From assembly GCA_016218685.1 (NCBI GenBank), contig JACRDD010000037.1, forward strand, positions 1 to 64,000: DNA of 64,000 nt. Reading direction: 5' to 3'. The stretch is from Desulfobacterales bacterium. Lineage in GTDB: Bacteria; Desulfobacterota; Desulfobacteria; Desulfobacterales; Desulfosarcinaceae. Position 1 is the first letter of the stretch, and every line of letters begins with the position of its first letter. The translations under genes and the position numbers were made by a program. Below the pieces are notes generated by a model. The model saw only the letters and a program-made list of their open reading frames with translations. It ran no database searches and was not told the DNA's origin. This document shows, one piece after another, positions 27,141 to 36,354 of this stretch.

Positions 27141-28841
27141 ATGCTTCAAGAACTCTCCATTCGCAATTTCGCCATCATCGAGGATCTGACCATCCGCTTC
27201 GCGCCGGGGTTGACCATTCTCAGCGGCGAGACCGGGGCGGGCAAATCCATCATCATCAATGCCGTCAATCTGCTGCTGGGCAGCCGGGCCTCGGCAGCCC
27301 TGATCCGCACCGGCGCCGAGAGTGCCGAATTGGAAGCGCTCTTCGACCTGCCGGCCCAAAGTCGCGTGGCCCAGGCCATGGCGGCGGCGGGCCATGATCC
27401 GTCCGAAGGTCTGATGGTGCGGCGGGTGATCTCGGCCAACGACCGCCATCGCATCTACATCAACGGCCGGTTAGCCACCATGCAGGCCCTGGCCGAGCTG
27501 ACCGCCCGGCTGGCCAGCATCTCCGGCCAGCATGCCCACCAGGGGCTGCTCAGGGAAGAAGAACATCTTTCGATTCTGGATCACTTCGGCGATCTGCTCT
27601 CCCTGCGCGGCCGCTACAACCAGACCTACGCCGAAATACTGCCCTTGATCCGCCGGGAGCAGGAGCTGCTGCGCCAGCAATCGCGTCAGGGCGAGCAGAT
27701 CGAGCTGCTGCGCTTCCAGCGCCAGGAGATCGCCGCCGCCGCGCCGACGGCCGGCGAAGACCAGGCCCTGGAAAAGGAGCGGCTGCTGCTTAAAAACGGC
27801 GAGACCCTTTTTCAGACGGCCCAACAGTGCCTGGATGGGCTGTATGCCGCGGACGGCGCGGCCTACGAAACCCTGGGCAGCCTGGCCAAGGAGCTGGGTC
27901 GGGTGGGCCGTCTAGACGAACGCCTGGCCCCCAGGGCCAAGGAGCTGGAAGAGGTGCTCTACCGGGTGGAAGATATCGCCGCCCATTTGCGCGATTACCT
28001 CAAGCAACTGGATCTGGACCCCCAGCGCCTGGAGGCCGTGGAGGCGCGCCTGGACCTGCTCAACAAGCTCAAGCGCAAGTATGGCGGCTCGCTGGAGCGG
28101 GTCCTGACCTACGCCCAGGAGATCGATGGCCGGCTTGACGAGATCGATCACCTGGAGGCGCATATCGCAGAGGTGCGCACCAAGCTGAGCCGCGGCCATG
28201 ATGCCTTGTGCCGCCTGGCGGCCGAGCTGGCCGAGCAGCGTCGGGAGGCGGCCCGCCTGCTGGCCACCGGTGTGGAAAAGGAGTTGGCGGCCCTCAAGAT
28301 GGAGGGCACCCGTTTCGCGGTGGAAGTTCAACCCGTGCCGGCCCCCAAGGAGAGCAGCCCCTACCTGGTCTGGGACGGGCAGGCGCTCACCGAAAGCGGC
28401 GCGGACCGGGCCGGCTTCCTGATCGCCCCCAACGTGGGCGAGGCGATCAAGCCCCTTTCGGCCATCGCTTCGGGCGGCGAACTCTCCCGGGTGGTGTTGG
28501 CCCTCAAGGCCATTTTGGCCCGGGGCGACGAGCTGGAAACCGTGGTCTTCGACGAAGTCGATGCCGGCATCGGCGGCGGCACGGCCGAACTGGTAGGCAA
28601 AAAGCTTATGGACCTGGCCCAGCGCCACCAGGTCCTGTGCATCACCCATCTGCCCCAGATCGCCAAATTCGGCCACCACCATCTGCGCATCGTCAAGAGC
28701 GTGGCCCAGGGCCGCACCCGCACCACCATCACGCCGCTGGACGCCCAACAGCGGGTGGAAGAGATCGCGCGCATGCTGGGCGGCGAAAAAATCACGGACA
28801 CGACCCTGGCCCATGCCAGGGAAATGCTGGAAGCAAAATAG
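27141..28841 (+). CDS. recN: DNA repair protein RecN
   Basis: SMC-like ATPase that tethers broken DNA ends during recombination repair. The 566 residues match family length. Walker A is GETGAGKS near residue 33. Coiled-coil arms occupy the middle (about 150-360). The C-terminal head has the signature SAIASGGELSRVVLALK and the Walker B/D-loop VVFDEVDAGIGGGTAELVG, followed by CITHLPQIA. ATG 27141 (MLQELSIRNFAIIEDL) is the conserved start. No SOS box is recognised upstream, but the palindromic repeat ends 52 nt before it. Confidence 0.97.
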   Translation: MLQELSIRNFAIIEDLTIRFAPGLTILSGETGAGKSIIINAVNLLLGSRASAALIRTGAESAELEALFDLPAQSRVAQAMAAAGHDPSEGLMVRRVISANDRHRIYINGRLATMQALAELTARLASISGQHAHQGLLREEEHLSILDHFGDLLSLRGRYNQTYAEILPLIRREQELLRQQSRQGEQIELLRFQRQEIAAAAPTAGEDQALEKERLLLKNGETLFQTAQQCLDGLYAADGAAYETLGSLAKELGRVGRLDERLAPRAKELEEVLYRVEDIAAHLRDYLKQLDLDPQRLEAVEARLDLLNKLKRKYGGSLERVLTYAQEIDGRLDEIDHLEAHIAEVRTKLSRGHDALCRLAAELAEQRREAARLLATGVEKELAALKMEGTRFAVEVQPVPAPKESSPYLVWDGQALTESGADRAGFLIAPNVGEAIKPLSAIASGGELSRVVLALKAILARGDELETVVFDEVDAGIGGGTAELVGKKLMDLAQRHQVLCITHLPQIAKFGHHHLRIVKSVAQGRTRTTITPLDAQQRVEEIARMLGGEKITDTTLAHAREMLEAK

Positions 28842-28852
28842 GGGGTTCGCCC

Positions 28853-29473
28853 ATGGTCAAATGCCCCTGGAAGCCGGGCACGATGATCTACCCGCTGCCG
28901 GCCGTGCTGGTGAGCTGCGGCGATGCCCGGCAGGGCTACAATATCATCACTATCGCCTGGACCGGCACGATCTGCACTGATCCGCCCCTGTGCTACATCT
29001 CGGTGCGGCCCGAACGCTACTCGTATGGGTTGATCAAAAGCAGCGGCGAGTATGTGATCAACCTGACCACCCGCCAGTTGGCCTTTGCCGTGGACTGGTG
29101 CGGCGTCAAATCCGGCCGGGAATTCGACAAGTTCAAGGAGATGGGCCTGACCCCGCTGCCGGCCCAGAAGGTGGCTGCGCCCCTGATCGCCGAATCGCCC
29201 TTGAGCATCGAGTGCCGTGTGCGCGAGGTGATGCCCCTAGGTAGCCACGACATGTTCGTCTCCGAGGTGGTGGCCGTCAATGCCGATGAAAGCCTGATCA
29301 ATCCGCGCACCGGGGCCTTCGAGTTCTCCCACGCCGAGCCCATCTGCTACTCCCACGGCCGTTACTTTGTACTGGGAAGCATTTTGGGAACTTTCGGCTA
29401 TTCGGTGCGCAAGAAGAAAAAGCATCCGTCCGCCGGAAGTCGAAGTAAAAAGCGTCGGTCCCCAAAGCAATAA
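28853..29473 (+). CDS. Flavin reductase-like FMN-binding protein
   Basis: 206 residues of the flavin reductase-like/split-barrel FMN family. Typical text is PAVLVSCGD, NIITIAWTGTICTDPPLCYISVRPERYSYGLI (seen in pieces), a conserved CGVKSGREFDKF, and YFVLGSILGTFGYSVR at the end. Members use FMN and NAD(P)H to reduce flavins or act as flavoredoxin-type electron carriers, which is a common role in sulfate reducers. The C-terminal ~20 residues are lysine- and arginine-rich, which is unusual. It begins 11 nt after recN, probably in one transcript. Confidence 0.9.
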   Translation: MVKCPWKPGTMIYPLPAVLVSCGDARQGYNIITIAWTGTICTDPPLCYISVRPERYSYGLIKSSGEYVINLTTRQLAFAVDWCGVKSGREFDKFKEMGLTPLPAQKVAAPLIAESPLSIECRVREVMPLGSHDMFVSEVVAVNADESLINPRTGAFEFSHAEPICYSHGRYFVLGSILGTFGYSVRKKKKHPSAGSRSKKRRSPKQ

Positions 29474-29482
29474 AGGACGCGC

Positions 29483-31705
29483 ATGGACGCGAAGCAACTA
29501 TTTTACAACCTGCCGCCCTTCCTGACCGCCGCGCTGCTGGCCGGCATGGCCGTGACGGCCTGGATGCGCGGCGGTCGCGCCAAGGGCAACCGCGTCTTCG
29601 CGCTGTTTTGCTTCCTGGGCAGTCTGCTCTATGTGGATTTTTTGATTGCCTTCAACGCGCCCGCGCCGCGCGTGGCCCTCGTCACCAGCCGCGCGGCCCA
29701 CCTGCTGCACCCCTTTATCATCCCGCTGCTGATCCATTTCTTCCACATCTTTTTGAACATCGGCGGGCGGCGCTGGCTGGTGCGGTCGGCCTATGCCTAT
29801 GCGGCCGTGACCTCTGCCTGCGCACCGGCCGGGCTGATCATCGCCGAGGTGCGCCGTTTCGACTTCGGCTACTTCGGCCAGGCCGGACCGCTCTTCTTTC
29901 TTACCGCCCTGGGGGCCACCGCCGCCACGGTGTACAATGCGGCGATTATTTATGGGGCCATGGTTGCCGAGCAGCGCGCCATTCAGAAGAACAAGCTCAA
30001 GTACGTATTCATCGGCTTCGGCATGCTGACCCTGCTCACCAGCCTGACCAGCCTGACAGTCTATGGGGTCCCGATCTATCCGCCCGGGGCCTTCGGCTTC
30101 ATCCCGCTGCTCGTGCTCGCGGCCGGCATTTTCCGCTACGACCTGCTAGATATGGGTTTGCTGATCCGCAAGGGCATTGTGTACACAACGCTCACGGTGC
30201 TGCTGACCACCGTCTATCTGCTGATGGCCGTCACGCTCCAGGCACTTTTCAAAGAGATGCGTCTGGCCGATGGTTATCTCTTTCCCCTGGCCCTCGTGGC
30301 CGTGATCGTGCTGCTCAGCGGGCCGCTGAAAAGCAAGTTGCAGGGCGGCATCGAACGCATCCTGGCCAAGGGCCGCTACGACTATCGTCAAACCCTGCGG
30401 TACGTCAGCCAGACCATTGCCACGGTCATGGACAAGCAGAAGATCACCCAGTTGCTCCAGGAGACGATTGTCGATGCCATGCAGGTCAAAACCTGCGCCC
30501 TGTTCCAGGTCGATCCCGGCGACGGCCGTTACCGGGCGGTGGCTATGGCCGGTCGGCCGGTGCCGGCGGCCCAGGCAACGGTGCTGGCGGCAGATGCCCA
30601 ACTGATCCGTTATCTGAACCGCGACGACCGGGCCGTCATGAAGAAAAAGCTCCTGGAGGACCCACCCGAAGGGGTGGCAGCCCAGGTGTTGACCCAGCTT
30701 GCCTGGCTGGATGCCGAGGTGGCCCTGCCCATGCGCTTCAAGGGCGAGCTCAAGGGCTTCCTGGCGATGGGCGAGAAGCGGTCCGGAGAGACGTTCTCCG
30801 GCGAAGACCTGGATCTGCTCGAACCGTTGTGCCACCAGGGCGCCGTGGCCATCGAAAACGCCCATGCCTACCAGGCGCTGCGGCAACTGAACCGCACCCT
30901 GGAGGCGCGCGTGGCGGCCCGTACCCATGACCTGCAAGCCGCCCTGGAAGAAAAGGAGCGCTCCCAGGAGCAGTTGGTTCGCTCCGAGAGCCTGGCCGCC
31001 ATCGGTATGCTGGTGGCCGGCGTGGCCCATGAGTTGAACAACCCGCTCACCAGCGTCACCAGTCTGTTGCAATCGGCCGTGGAGGAGCTGCGCCGCTGGT
31101 CGCCGGGCCAGCCCCTGGAACCGGAGCTGCTCGACGATCTGCAATTCGCCGACAAGGAACTGATCCGCGCCCGCGGCATTGTGGCCAGCCTGCTGGGGCT
31201 CTCGCGCCAAACCCAAACCTATGAAGAGTCGGTCAACCTGAACCTGGTGGTGCGGGACACCTTGCGGGTGCTGCACAACCAATCCAAACACGCCGCGGTG
31301 AAAGTGGTCGAGGCGCTGGACGATGAACTGCCGGCGCTGCGCGGCAATTTCGCCAATTTGGGACAGGTGGTGCTCAACATCATCCAGAATGCCATCCAGG
31401 CCGCTCCCGGGCAGCAAGGGCGGATCATGCTGTCCACGGCCTATGACGCCGGTCGGCGCGAGGTGCTGTTCCGCTGTCATGACAACGGACCGGGCATCGA
31501 TCCGGCCATTCGGCAGCATGTGTTCAAGCCCTTTTTCACCACCAAACCGGTCGGTCAGGGTACCGGCCTGGGGCTTTATATCTGTCACCAGATCGTACAA
31601 AAACACCACGGCACCATCACCTTAGAATCCGCCGATCCCCATGGCACGGCGGTCAGCGTGCGTTTGCCGGTGACCGGCGATCCTGGATCTGTTCGGCATT
31701 CTTGA
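29483..31705 (+). CDS. Membrane histidine kinase with 7TM-type sensor and GAF domain
   Basis: 740 residues. The first ~270 contain seven or eight hydrophobic segments of the N-terminal 7TM histidine-kinase region, including LPPFLTAALLAGMAV at the start. A GAF domain follows (about 300-465; TCALFQVDPGDGRYRAV). The HisKA box holds the phospho-histidine in LVAGVAHELNNPLTSV. HATPase motifs are VLNIIQNAIQAAP, CHDNGPGIDPAI and GQGTGLGLYICHQIV. It has no receiver and no adjacent response regulator, so its partner is elsewhere. An AAAGGA ribosome site precedes ATG 29483. The gene starts 9 nt after the flavin reductase gene. Confidence 0.93.
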   Translation: MDAKQLFYNLPPFLTAALLAGMAVTAWMRGGRAKGNRVFALFCFLGSLLYVDFLIAFNAPAPRVALVTSRAAHLLHPFIIPLLIHFFHIFLNIGGRRWLVRSAYAYAAVTSACAPAGLIIAEVRRFDFGYFGQAGPLFFLTALGATAATVYNAAIIYGAMVAEQRAIQKNKLKYVFIGFGMLTLLTSLTSLTVYGVPIYPPGAFGFIPLLVLAAGIFRYDLLDMGLLIRKGIVYTTLTVLLTTVYLLMAVTLQALFKEMRLADGYLFPLALVAVIVLLSGPLKSKLQGGIERILAKGRYDYRQTLRYVSQTIATVMDKQKITQLLQETIVDAMQVKTCALFQVDPGDGRYRAVAMAGRPVPAAQATVLAADAQLIRYLNRDDRAVMKKKLLEDPPEGVAAQVLTQLAWLDAEVALPMRFKGELKGFLAMGEKRSGETFSGEDLDLLEPLCHQGAVAIENAHAYQALRQLNRTLEARVAARTHDLQAALEEKERSQEQLVRSESLAAIGMLVAGVAHELNNPLTSVTSLLQSAVEELRRWSPGQPLEPELLDDLQFADKELIRARGIVASLLGLSRQTQTYEESVNLNLVVRDTLRVLHNQSKHAAVKVVEALDDELPALRGNFANLGQVVLNIIQNAIQAAPGQQGRIMLSTAYDAGRREVLFRCHDNGPGIDPAIRQHVFKPFFTTKPVGQGTGLGLYICHQIVQKHHGTITLESADPHGTAVSVRLPVTGDPGSVRHS

Positions 31706-31765
31706 CAATCTTTGGTGGTTGATACTAAGAAGTGGCCTTCAATGATTGTTTTTTAAGGAGCTGTC

Positions 31766-32020
31766 ATGCCGATATACGAATTCAAATGCCTCAATTGCCA
31801 TGAATATATGGAGATCCTGGTGATGGGCGCCCAGGACGACCAGGTGGAGATGAAATGCAAGCAGTGCGGGTCCGAGCATCTGGAGCGCATTTTGAGCACT
31901 ACCAATTTCAGCGTGGCCGGCGGCGGTGCCGCCACCGGCGCCGCGGGACCCTCCACGGAATCGCGGAGCTGCTCCGGCGGTTCGTGCACCACCTGGAATC
32001 TGCCCGGCCACTCGAGCTGA
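31766..32020 (+). CDS. FmdB-family zinc-ribbon protein
   Basis: 84 residues with the FmdB/CxxC zinc ribbon: MPIYEFKCLNCHEYMEI and MKCKQCGSEHLERIL give two Cys-x2-Cys pairs. The C-terminal tail is Gly/Ala/Ser-rich with an extra CSGGSC. FmdB proteins are putative regulatory or metal-handling factors of uncertain function. An AAGGAGCTGTC ribosome site precedes the ATG. It opens a same-strand run of five genes ending at 34957. Confidence 0.93.
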   Translation: MPIYEFKCLNCHEYMEILVMGAQDDQVEMKCKQCGSEHLERILSTTNFSVAGGGAATGAAGPSTESRSCSGGSCTTWNLPGHSS

Positions 32021-32074
32021 TCGGGATCGATCCGCATTTTTTAACAGATCTCCATCGGTGCCGCCGGGGAAGCC

Positions 32075-32794
32075 ATGGCCTCTCAGACCATCCATCGCCA
32101 GGAAAAAGAGCAGTTCATCAAGCTTTTTGAACAGGACCGGATCGACCGTTTCGAGGATCGCTTGGCGGTGCTCGAGCTTTTTCTGGGCAGCGACGAGCAT
32201 GTGACCGCGCCGGAATTGGCGGCCCTGGTCAGGCAGGCGGGGCACAATTTCAGCGACGATTTCGTACTCGAAACCATCGAGCTGATGTGCCGCTACGGCT
32301 TTGCCCAGGCCAACCACTTCGACAACGGCCAGGTGCGCTACGAGCACCGCCACCTGGGGCAGCATCACGATCACCTGATCTGCACCAAATGCCAGAAGAT
32401 CATCGAATTCGAAGATGCGGACATCGAGCAGTTGCAGTTGAAGGTGGCCGCGGCCTACGGCTTTCACATGCTGCAGCACCGGATGGAGCTCTACGGGATC
32501 TGCCGCCAGTGCCAGGATCAGCGCGAGCAAGGGCTTTGCCTGGATGCGGCCCGGACCGGCGAGCGGCTCAGGATCGTGGCCTTCAGCGGCGGCTCCCAAT
32601 CCAAATTGCGACTGCTGAGCATGGGTCTGCGGGTGGGCGACGAGATCGAAGTGATCACCAACATCCACCAGGGCCAGGTGGTGATTGCCCTGGATTTCAA
32701 GCGCTTGGTGTTGGGTAAGGGTTTGGCCCAGAAAATCCGGGTGGAAACGATCCGCGGTGCCGCTCATCCGGCCGCACCCAAAGGCCGCTCTTAA
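32075..32794 (+). CDS. Fur-family repressor fused to a FeoA domain
   Basis: 239 residues. The N-terminal ~150 form a Fur-type winged helix (DDFVLETIELMCRYGF) and metal sensing/dimerisation region with the classical histidine cluster HLGQHHDHLICTKCQKIIEF and a second Cys pair YGICRQCQ. The C-terminal ~75 residues form an SH3-like FeoA domain (RIVAFSGGSQSKLRLLSMGLRVGDEIEVI, read in pieces). In most bacteria FeoA-like domains occur in FeoA itself or at the C-terminus of DtxR/MntR repressors, not on Fur. It is presumably an iron- or metal-responsive regulator. No feoB is adjacent. Confidence 0.92.
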   Translation: MASQTIHRQEKEQFIKLFEQDRIDRFEDRLAVLELFLGSDEHVTAPELAALVRQAGHNFSDDFVLETIELMCRYGFAQANHFDNGQVRYEHRHLGQHHDHLICTKCQKIIEFEDADIEQLQLKVAAAYGFHMLQHRMELYGICRQCQDQREQGLCLDAARTGERLRIVAFSGGSQSKLRLLSMGLRVGDEIEVITNIHQGQVVIALDFKRLVLGKGLAQKIRVETIRGAAHPAAPKGRS

Positions 32795-32821
32795 GGCTTT
32801 AACCAGGTTCAGGTGAATGCG

Positions 32822-33262
32822 ATGCATGCTTTTAAAGCGATATTTCTCGTGCTCCTTACGCTGATTCTCACCGCCACCGCCGCAGGTGCCGCCGAGCGCA
32901 TGGCGGTGGCGGCCTCAACGGCCAACGTGCGTTCCGGCCCCGGCACCAAAAACGATCAGTTGTGGCAGGTGGAGAAATACTACCCGGTGGTGGTCGTCGA
33001 AAAGAAGGGCGGCTGGTGCCGCATCAAGGATTTCGAGGGCGATGAAGGCTGGATCGAGGCCTCGCTGCTGGATAAAACCAACACCGTGATCGTGCGGGTA
33101 CCGAAATGCAACGTGCGCTCGGGACCGGGCACCGAGCACGAGACCGCCTTCAGCGTCACCAAGGGGATCCCCTTTAAAGTTTTACAGACCAAAGGCCAAT
33201 GGTTGCAGGTGGAGCACGCCGATGGCGACTCCGGTTGGGTCTTGAAAAATCTGGTATGGTGA
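32822..33262 (+). CDS. Secreted protein with two bacterial SH3 domains
   Basis: 146 residues. A signal peptide (AIFLVLLTLILTATAAGA) is followed by two SH3b repeats, each with the ANVRSGPGT / NVRSGPGTEHE motif, one at about 32-85 and one at about 92-146. SH3b domains bind peptidoglycan or cell-wall peptides, so a periplasmic location is expected. AGGTG six nucleotides before ATG 32822 decides the start over GTG 32813. It ends 4 nt before the PfkB-family gene. Confidence 0.88.
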   Translation: MHAFKAIFLVLLTLILTATAAGAAERMAVAASTANVRSGPGTKNDQLWQVEKYYPVVVVEKKGGWCRIKDFEGDEGWIEASLLDKTNTVIVRVPKCNVRSGPGTEHETAFSVTKGIPFKVLQTKGQWLQVEHADGDSGWVLKNLVW

Positions 33263-33266
33263 TGCG

Positions 33267-34301
33267 ATGACGATTTACGACAAATTGGATCCCCGGCGAA
33301 ACAAAGTGACGGGCGTGGGGTCGGCCCTGATGGACATTTTGGCCCATGCGGACGACGCTTTTCTCGAACGCGTCGGTGCCGTCAAGGGCGGCATGACCTA
33401 TGTGGACAAGGCGGTGATCGACCAGACCATCGACCTGATGCCGGCCGCGCCCCAGGTGGTGCCGGGCGGATCGGCCTGCAACACCGTGGTGGGCATCGGC
33501 CGGTTGGGCGGCAAGGCCCGTTTCGTGGGCAAATGCGGCAACGGGCCCATGGGCAAGCGCTTCCGTGAGGACCTGACCAAACAAGGGGTGGAATCGGTGA
33601 TTTTCCCCTCGGACTCCCCCACGGGCCGCGTCCTTTCCATGGTCACCCCTGATGCCCAGCGCTCGATGTTCACCTTCCTCGGCGCCTCGGCCGAGGCCCG
33701 GCCCGAAGAGATGACCGCCGCCTGCTTCGAGGACGCCGCCGTGGTGCACATCGAGGGCTACCTGCTGTTCAACCGGGAGCTGCTCGCCGCCGTGGTCCGG
33801 GCCGCCCGTCAGGCCGGCGCCTTGATCTCGCTGGATCTGGCCAGTTTCAACGTGGTAAGCGAAGCCAAGGACATCCTGCCAGACATCATCGCCCGGTATG
33901 TGGACATTCTGATCGCCAACGAGGATGAGGCGTCGGCCTACACCGGCACCCGGGACGAATCCGAAGCCCTGCGGATGCTGGCAGCCGATGTGGATTTGGC
34001 CGTGCTCAAGGTCGGCGCCCGGGGCAGCCTGGTGGCCCATGCGGGTCAGGTGCTGCGTTTCGCGGCCAAGGGCGATGGCGCTGCGGTGGATACCACCGGG
34101 GCGGGCGATTTGTGGGCCTCCGGGTTTCTCTACGGATTGGTGAACCGCCGGCCGCTTTCCCAGTGCGGAGAACTGGCTTCGATGTGCGGATATGAGGTGT
34201 GTCAGGTGATGGGCGCGAGCATTCCCGATCAACGCTGGACGGCAATACAAAACTACATGGAGGCGCAATGGCCAAGAAAAGGATCAGCCGCAAAGAGTTA
34301 G
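33267..34301 (+). CDS. PfkB-family carbohydrate/adenosine kinase
   Basis: 344-residue ribokinase-fold kinase. Signature 1 region: GGSACNTVVGIGRLGGKA. Signature 2 with the catalytic Asp is DTTGAGDLWASGFLYG. The pattern VVPGGSACNT and the N-terminal VTGVGSALMDI resemble the adenosine kinase-like branch. The phosphate acceptor could be adenosine, ribose or another nucleoside/sugar; the sequence alone does not settle it. It overlaps the following TPR gene by 34 nt, implying translational coupling. Confidence 0.92.
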   Translation: MTIYDKLDPRRNKVTGVGSALMDILAHADDAFLERVGAVKGGMTYVDKAVIDQTIDLMPAAPQVVPGGSACNTVVGIGRLGGKARFVGKCGNGPMGKRFREDLTKQGVESVIFPSDSPTGRVLSMVTPDAQRSMFTFLGASAEARPEEMTAACFEDAAVVHIEGYLLFNRELLAAVVRAARQAGALISLDLASFNVVSEAKDILPDIIARYVDILIANEDEASAYTGTRDESEALRMLAADVDLAVLKVGARGSLVAHAGQVLRFAAKGDGAAVDTTGAGDLWASGFLYGLVNRRPLSQCGELASMCGYEVCQVMGASIPDQRWTAIQNYMEAQWPRKGSAAKS

Positions 34302-34957
34302 TCAAGGAACCCGATGAGTTTATCACCCTTACCGGACAAGCCATCCGCTGGGCCAGGGAAAACACCCGCCTGCTGATTTACGGGGCATGCCTATTTTTTG
34401 GGATCATCGTGCTGGCGTCGGCCTATCGCCTGTATGCCTCCCATCGCCAGGATTCCGGGGCCGCCCTGTTGAGCCAAACACGGACCGCCTATCAGGCGGC
34501 GGTTCAAGCCGACAAGGACCCCGCCAAGGCCCTGGCCGCCGTCAAGCCCCAGTTCGAACGCCTGGTGGCGGAATATGGCAACTGGCCCGCCGGGCGCCTG
34601 GGCCGGGTGCTTTATGCCCATGCGGCGCTGGACGGACACGCTCCGGACGAGGCCATCTCGCTCTATAAAAAAGCGCTGGACGATTTTAATACCGACCCCA
34701 GCTTGACCAACAGCATCCTCAACGGCTTGGCCGCGGCTTATATCGAGAAGGGCGACAGCCCCGCCGCCATCGGCTACCTGGAACGGCTTGTGGCCGGCAG
34801 CGGCAAGGTGCTTAAGGATGCGGCCCTCTTCCAGTTGGGTGCGCTCTACAAGGCGGCCGGACAGGCTGAGAAAAGCCAGGCGGCCTACAAGCAGTTGAGC
34901 ACCGATTACCCCGATTCCATCTATGCCAACATCGCCAAGGAAAAAGCAGCGGGTTAG
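34268..34957 (+). CDS. Single-pass membrane protein with TPR repeats
   Basis: 229 residues. A lysine/arginine-rich N-terminus (MAKKRISRKELVKEPDEF) precedes a single membrane helix (about 40-62, LLIYGACLFFGIIVLAS). A periplasmic TPR region follows (AISLYKKALDDF, AAIGYLERLVAGSG, AAYKQLSTDYPDSIYA). This topology recalls the YfgM-type ancillary subunit of the Sec translocon, although assignment to that family is tentative. ATG 34268 has a GGAGG site and lies inside the end of the upstream kinase gene. Confidence 0.85.
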   Translation: MAKKRISRKELVKEPDEFITLTGQAIRWARENTRLLIYGACLFFGIIVLASAYRLYASHRQDSGAALLSQTRTAYQAAVQADKDPAKALAAVKPQFERLVAEYGNWPAGRLGRVLYAHAALDGHAPDEAISLYKKALDDFNTDPSLTNSILNGLAAAYIEKGDSPAAIGYLERLVAGSGKVLKDAALFQLGALYKAAGQAEKSQAAYKQLSTDYPDSIYANIAKEKAAG

Positions 34958-34960
34958 CGT

Positions 34961-36352
34961 TCATTCCTGATAATCGGCCACATCGATATTGTACTTCTTC
35001 AGCTTCTGGTTCAATCCGCTTTTACCGATGCCCAGCAGGGCCGCGGCGTGGGCCTGGACATAATCGGCCTTTTGCAGGGCGTGTAGAATCATCTGCTTTT
35101 CCACGTGGGCCAAGGCCTCGTACAGCGTGGCCTGGGACGGCAGGTCGTCCAGGTGCAGGGCGTTGTCCATGGAGATGTTTTTTCGGAAATCTTTGGGTAG
35201 ATCGTCGACCCGGATGGTGTCGCTGGGACACATCACCATGGCGCGTTCGATGACATTCTCCAGCTCGCGCACATTGCCCGGCCAACTGTATTCGAAAAAG
35301 AGCCGCTCGACCTCCTTGTCCATGCGGATTACCGGTTGGACACCATGACGCTCGTCGGCATATTTGGCGATGAAGTGGGCCGAAAGGGGCCGGATGTCTT
35401 CCATGCGTTCCTGCAAAGGGGGCAGCACCACATGCACCACGTTAAGGCGGTAGAAGAGGTCTTCCCGGAAACGGCCCTTGCGGATCTCCTCGCGCAGGGA
35501 TTTGTTGGTGGCGGCGATCAGACGGATGTTGACCGAGACCGGGCGCGTGCCGCCCACCCGTTCGAAGATTTTTTCCTGAAGCACGCGCAGCAGTTTGACC
35601 TGCAGCGGAGAAGAGAGTTCGCCGATTTCGTCTAAAAACAAGGTGCCCTGGTCGGCCAGTTCGAAACGCCCCTTTTTCATGGAGATGGCGCCGGTGAAGG
35701 CGCCTTTTTCGTGGCCGAACAGTTCGCTCTCCAGCAGGGTTTCGGCCAGGGCCGAACAGTTGACGGCCACGAAGGGCTGATTGCGGCGCGGGCTGTTGAA
35801 GTGGATCGATTTGGCCACCAGCTCCTTGCCGGTGCCGCTGGCGCCTTCGATGAGCACGGTGGCCGTGGCCGGCGCCACCTTGCGGATGGTGTCGAAAACA
35901 TCCTGCATGGCCTTGCTCTTGCCGATAAGATTCCCGAAGCTGTAGCGGTTGGCCACGGCGCTGCGCAACTGGCGGTTCTCCTTGACCACGCGGTACATGT
36001 CTACGGCCTTGCGCGCGTAGAGGATCAACTGCTCGTTATCGAAGGGTTTGAGGATGTAGCTGTAAGCCCCCTTCTGCATGGCCTCCACGGCTTTTTCCAC
36101 GGTGCCGTAAGCCGTCATCATGATCACCGGCAGTTCGGCATCCTTGGTCTTGATGTTTTGGAGCAACTCGATGCCGTCCATCTTGGGCATCTTCATGTCC
36201 GTGAGTACCAGATCCACGTCCGAGTGCGTCAGCACTTCCAACGCCTCCTGCCCGCTGTTGGCGGTGAGCGTCTCGAAGCCCTCTTCCTGGAGCACCGCGC
36301 TGAGGATCAAGGGATAATTTTTTTCATCGTCGACGATCAGGATCGTATCCAT
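34961..36352 (-). CDS. NtrC-family sigma-54 response regulator, PilR-like
   Basis: 463 residues in three parts. The receiver (about 1-120) has ILIVDDEKN, phospho-Asp in VLTDMKMPKMDG and the KPFD lysine. A sigma-54 AAA+ domain (about 135-375) shows Walker A GASGTGKE, the sigma-54-contacting GAFTGA, Walker B TLFLDEIGEL and the SWPGNVRELENVIERA segment. The last ~60 residues are a Fis-type HTH (AAALLGIGKSGLNQKLKKYN). ATG 36352 has AGGA nine nucleotides upstream; GTG 36358 overlapping the kinase stop is the alternative. With the preceding kinase and the pil operon nearby, it may act like PilR, but no sigma-54 promoter was found with confidence. Confidence 0.95.
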   Translation of the reverse strand: MDTILIVDDEKNYPLILSAVLQEEGFETLTANSGQEALEVLTHSDVDLVLTDMKMPKMDGIELLQNIKTKDAELPVIMMTAYGTVEKAVEAMQKGAYSYILKPFDNEQLILYARKAVDMYRVVKENRQLRSAVANRYSFGNLIGKSKAMQDVFDTIRKVAPATATVLIEGASGTGKELVAKSIHFNSPRRNQPFVAVNCSALAETLLESELFGHEKGAFTGAISMKKGRFELADQGTLFLDEIGELSSPLQVKLLRVLQEKIFERVGGTRPVSVNIRLIAATNKSLREEIRKGRFREDLFYRLNVVHVVLPPLQERMEDIRPLSAHFIAKYADERHGVQPVIRMDKEVERLFFEYSWPGNVRELENVIERAMVMCPSDTIRVDDLPKDFRKNISMDNALHLDDLPSQATLYEALAHVEKQMILHALQKADYVQAHAAALLGIGKSGLNQKLKKYNIDVADYQE

Positions 36353-36354
36353 GG

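Noticed and set aside
30146..31609. 487-residue minus-strand open frame inside the 7TM kinase gene
   Set aside because: Shadow of a kinase with clear HisKA and HATPase motifs on the other strand.
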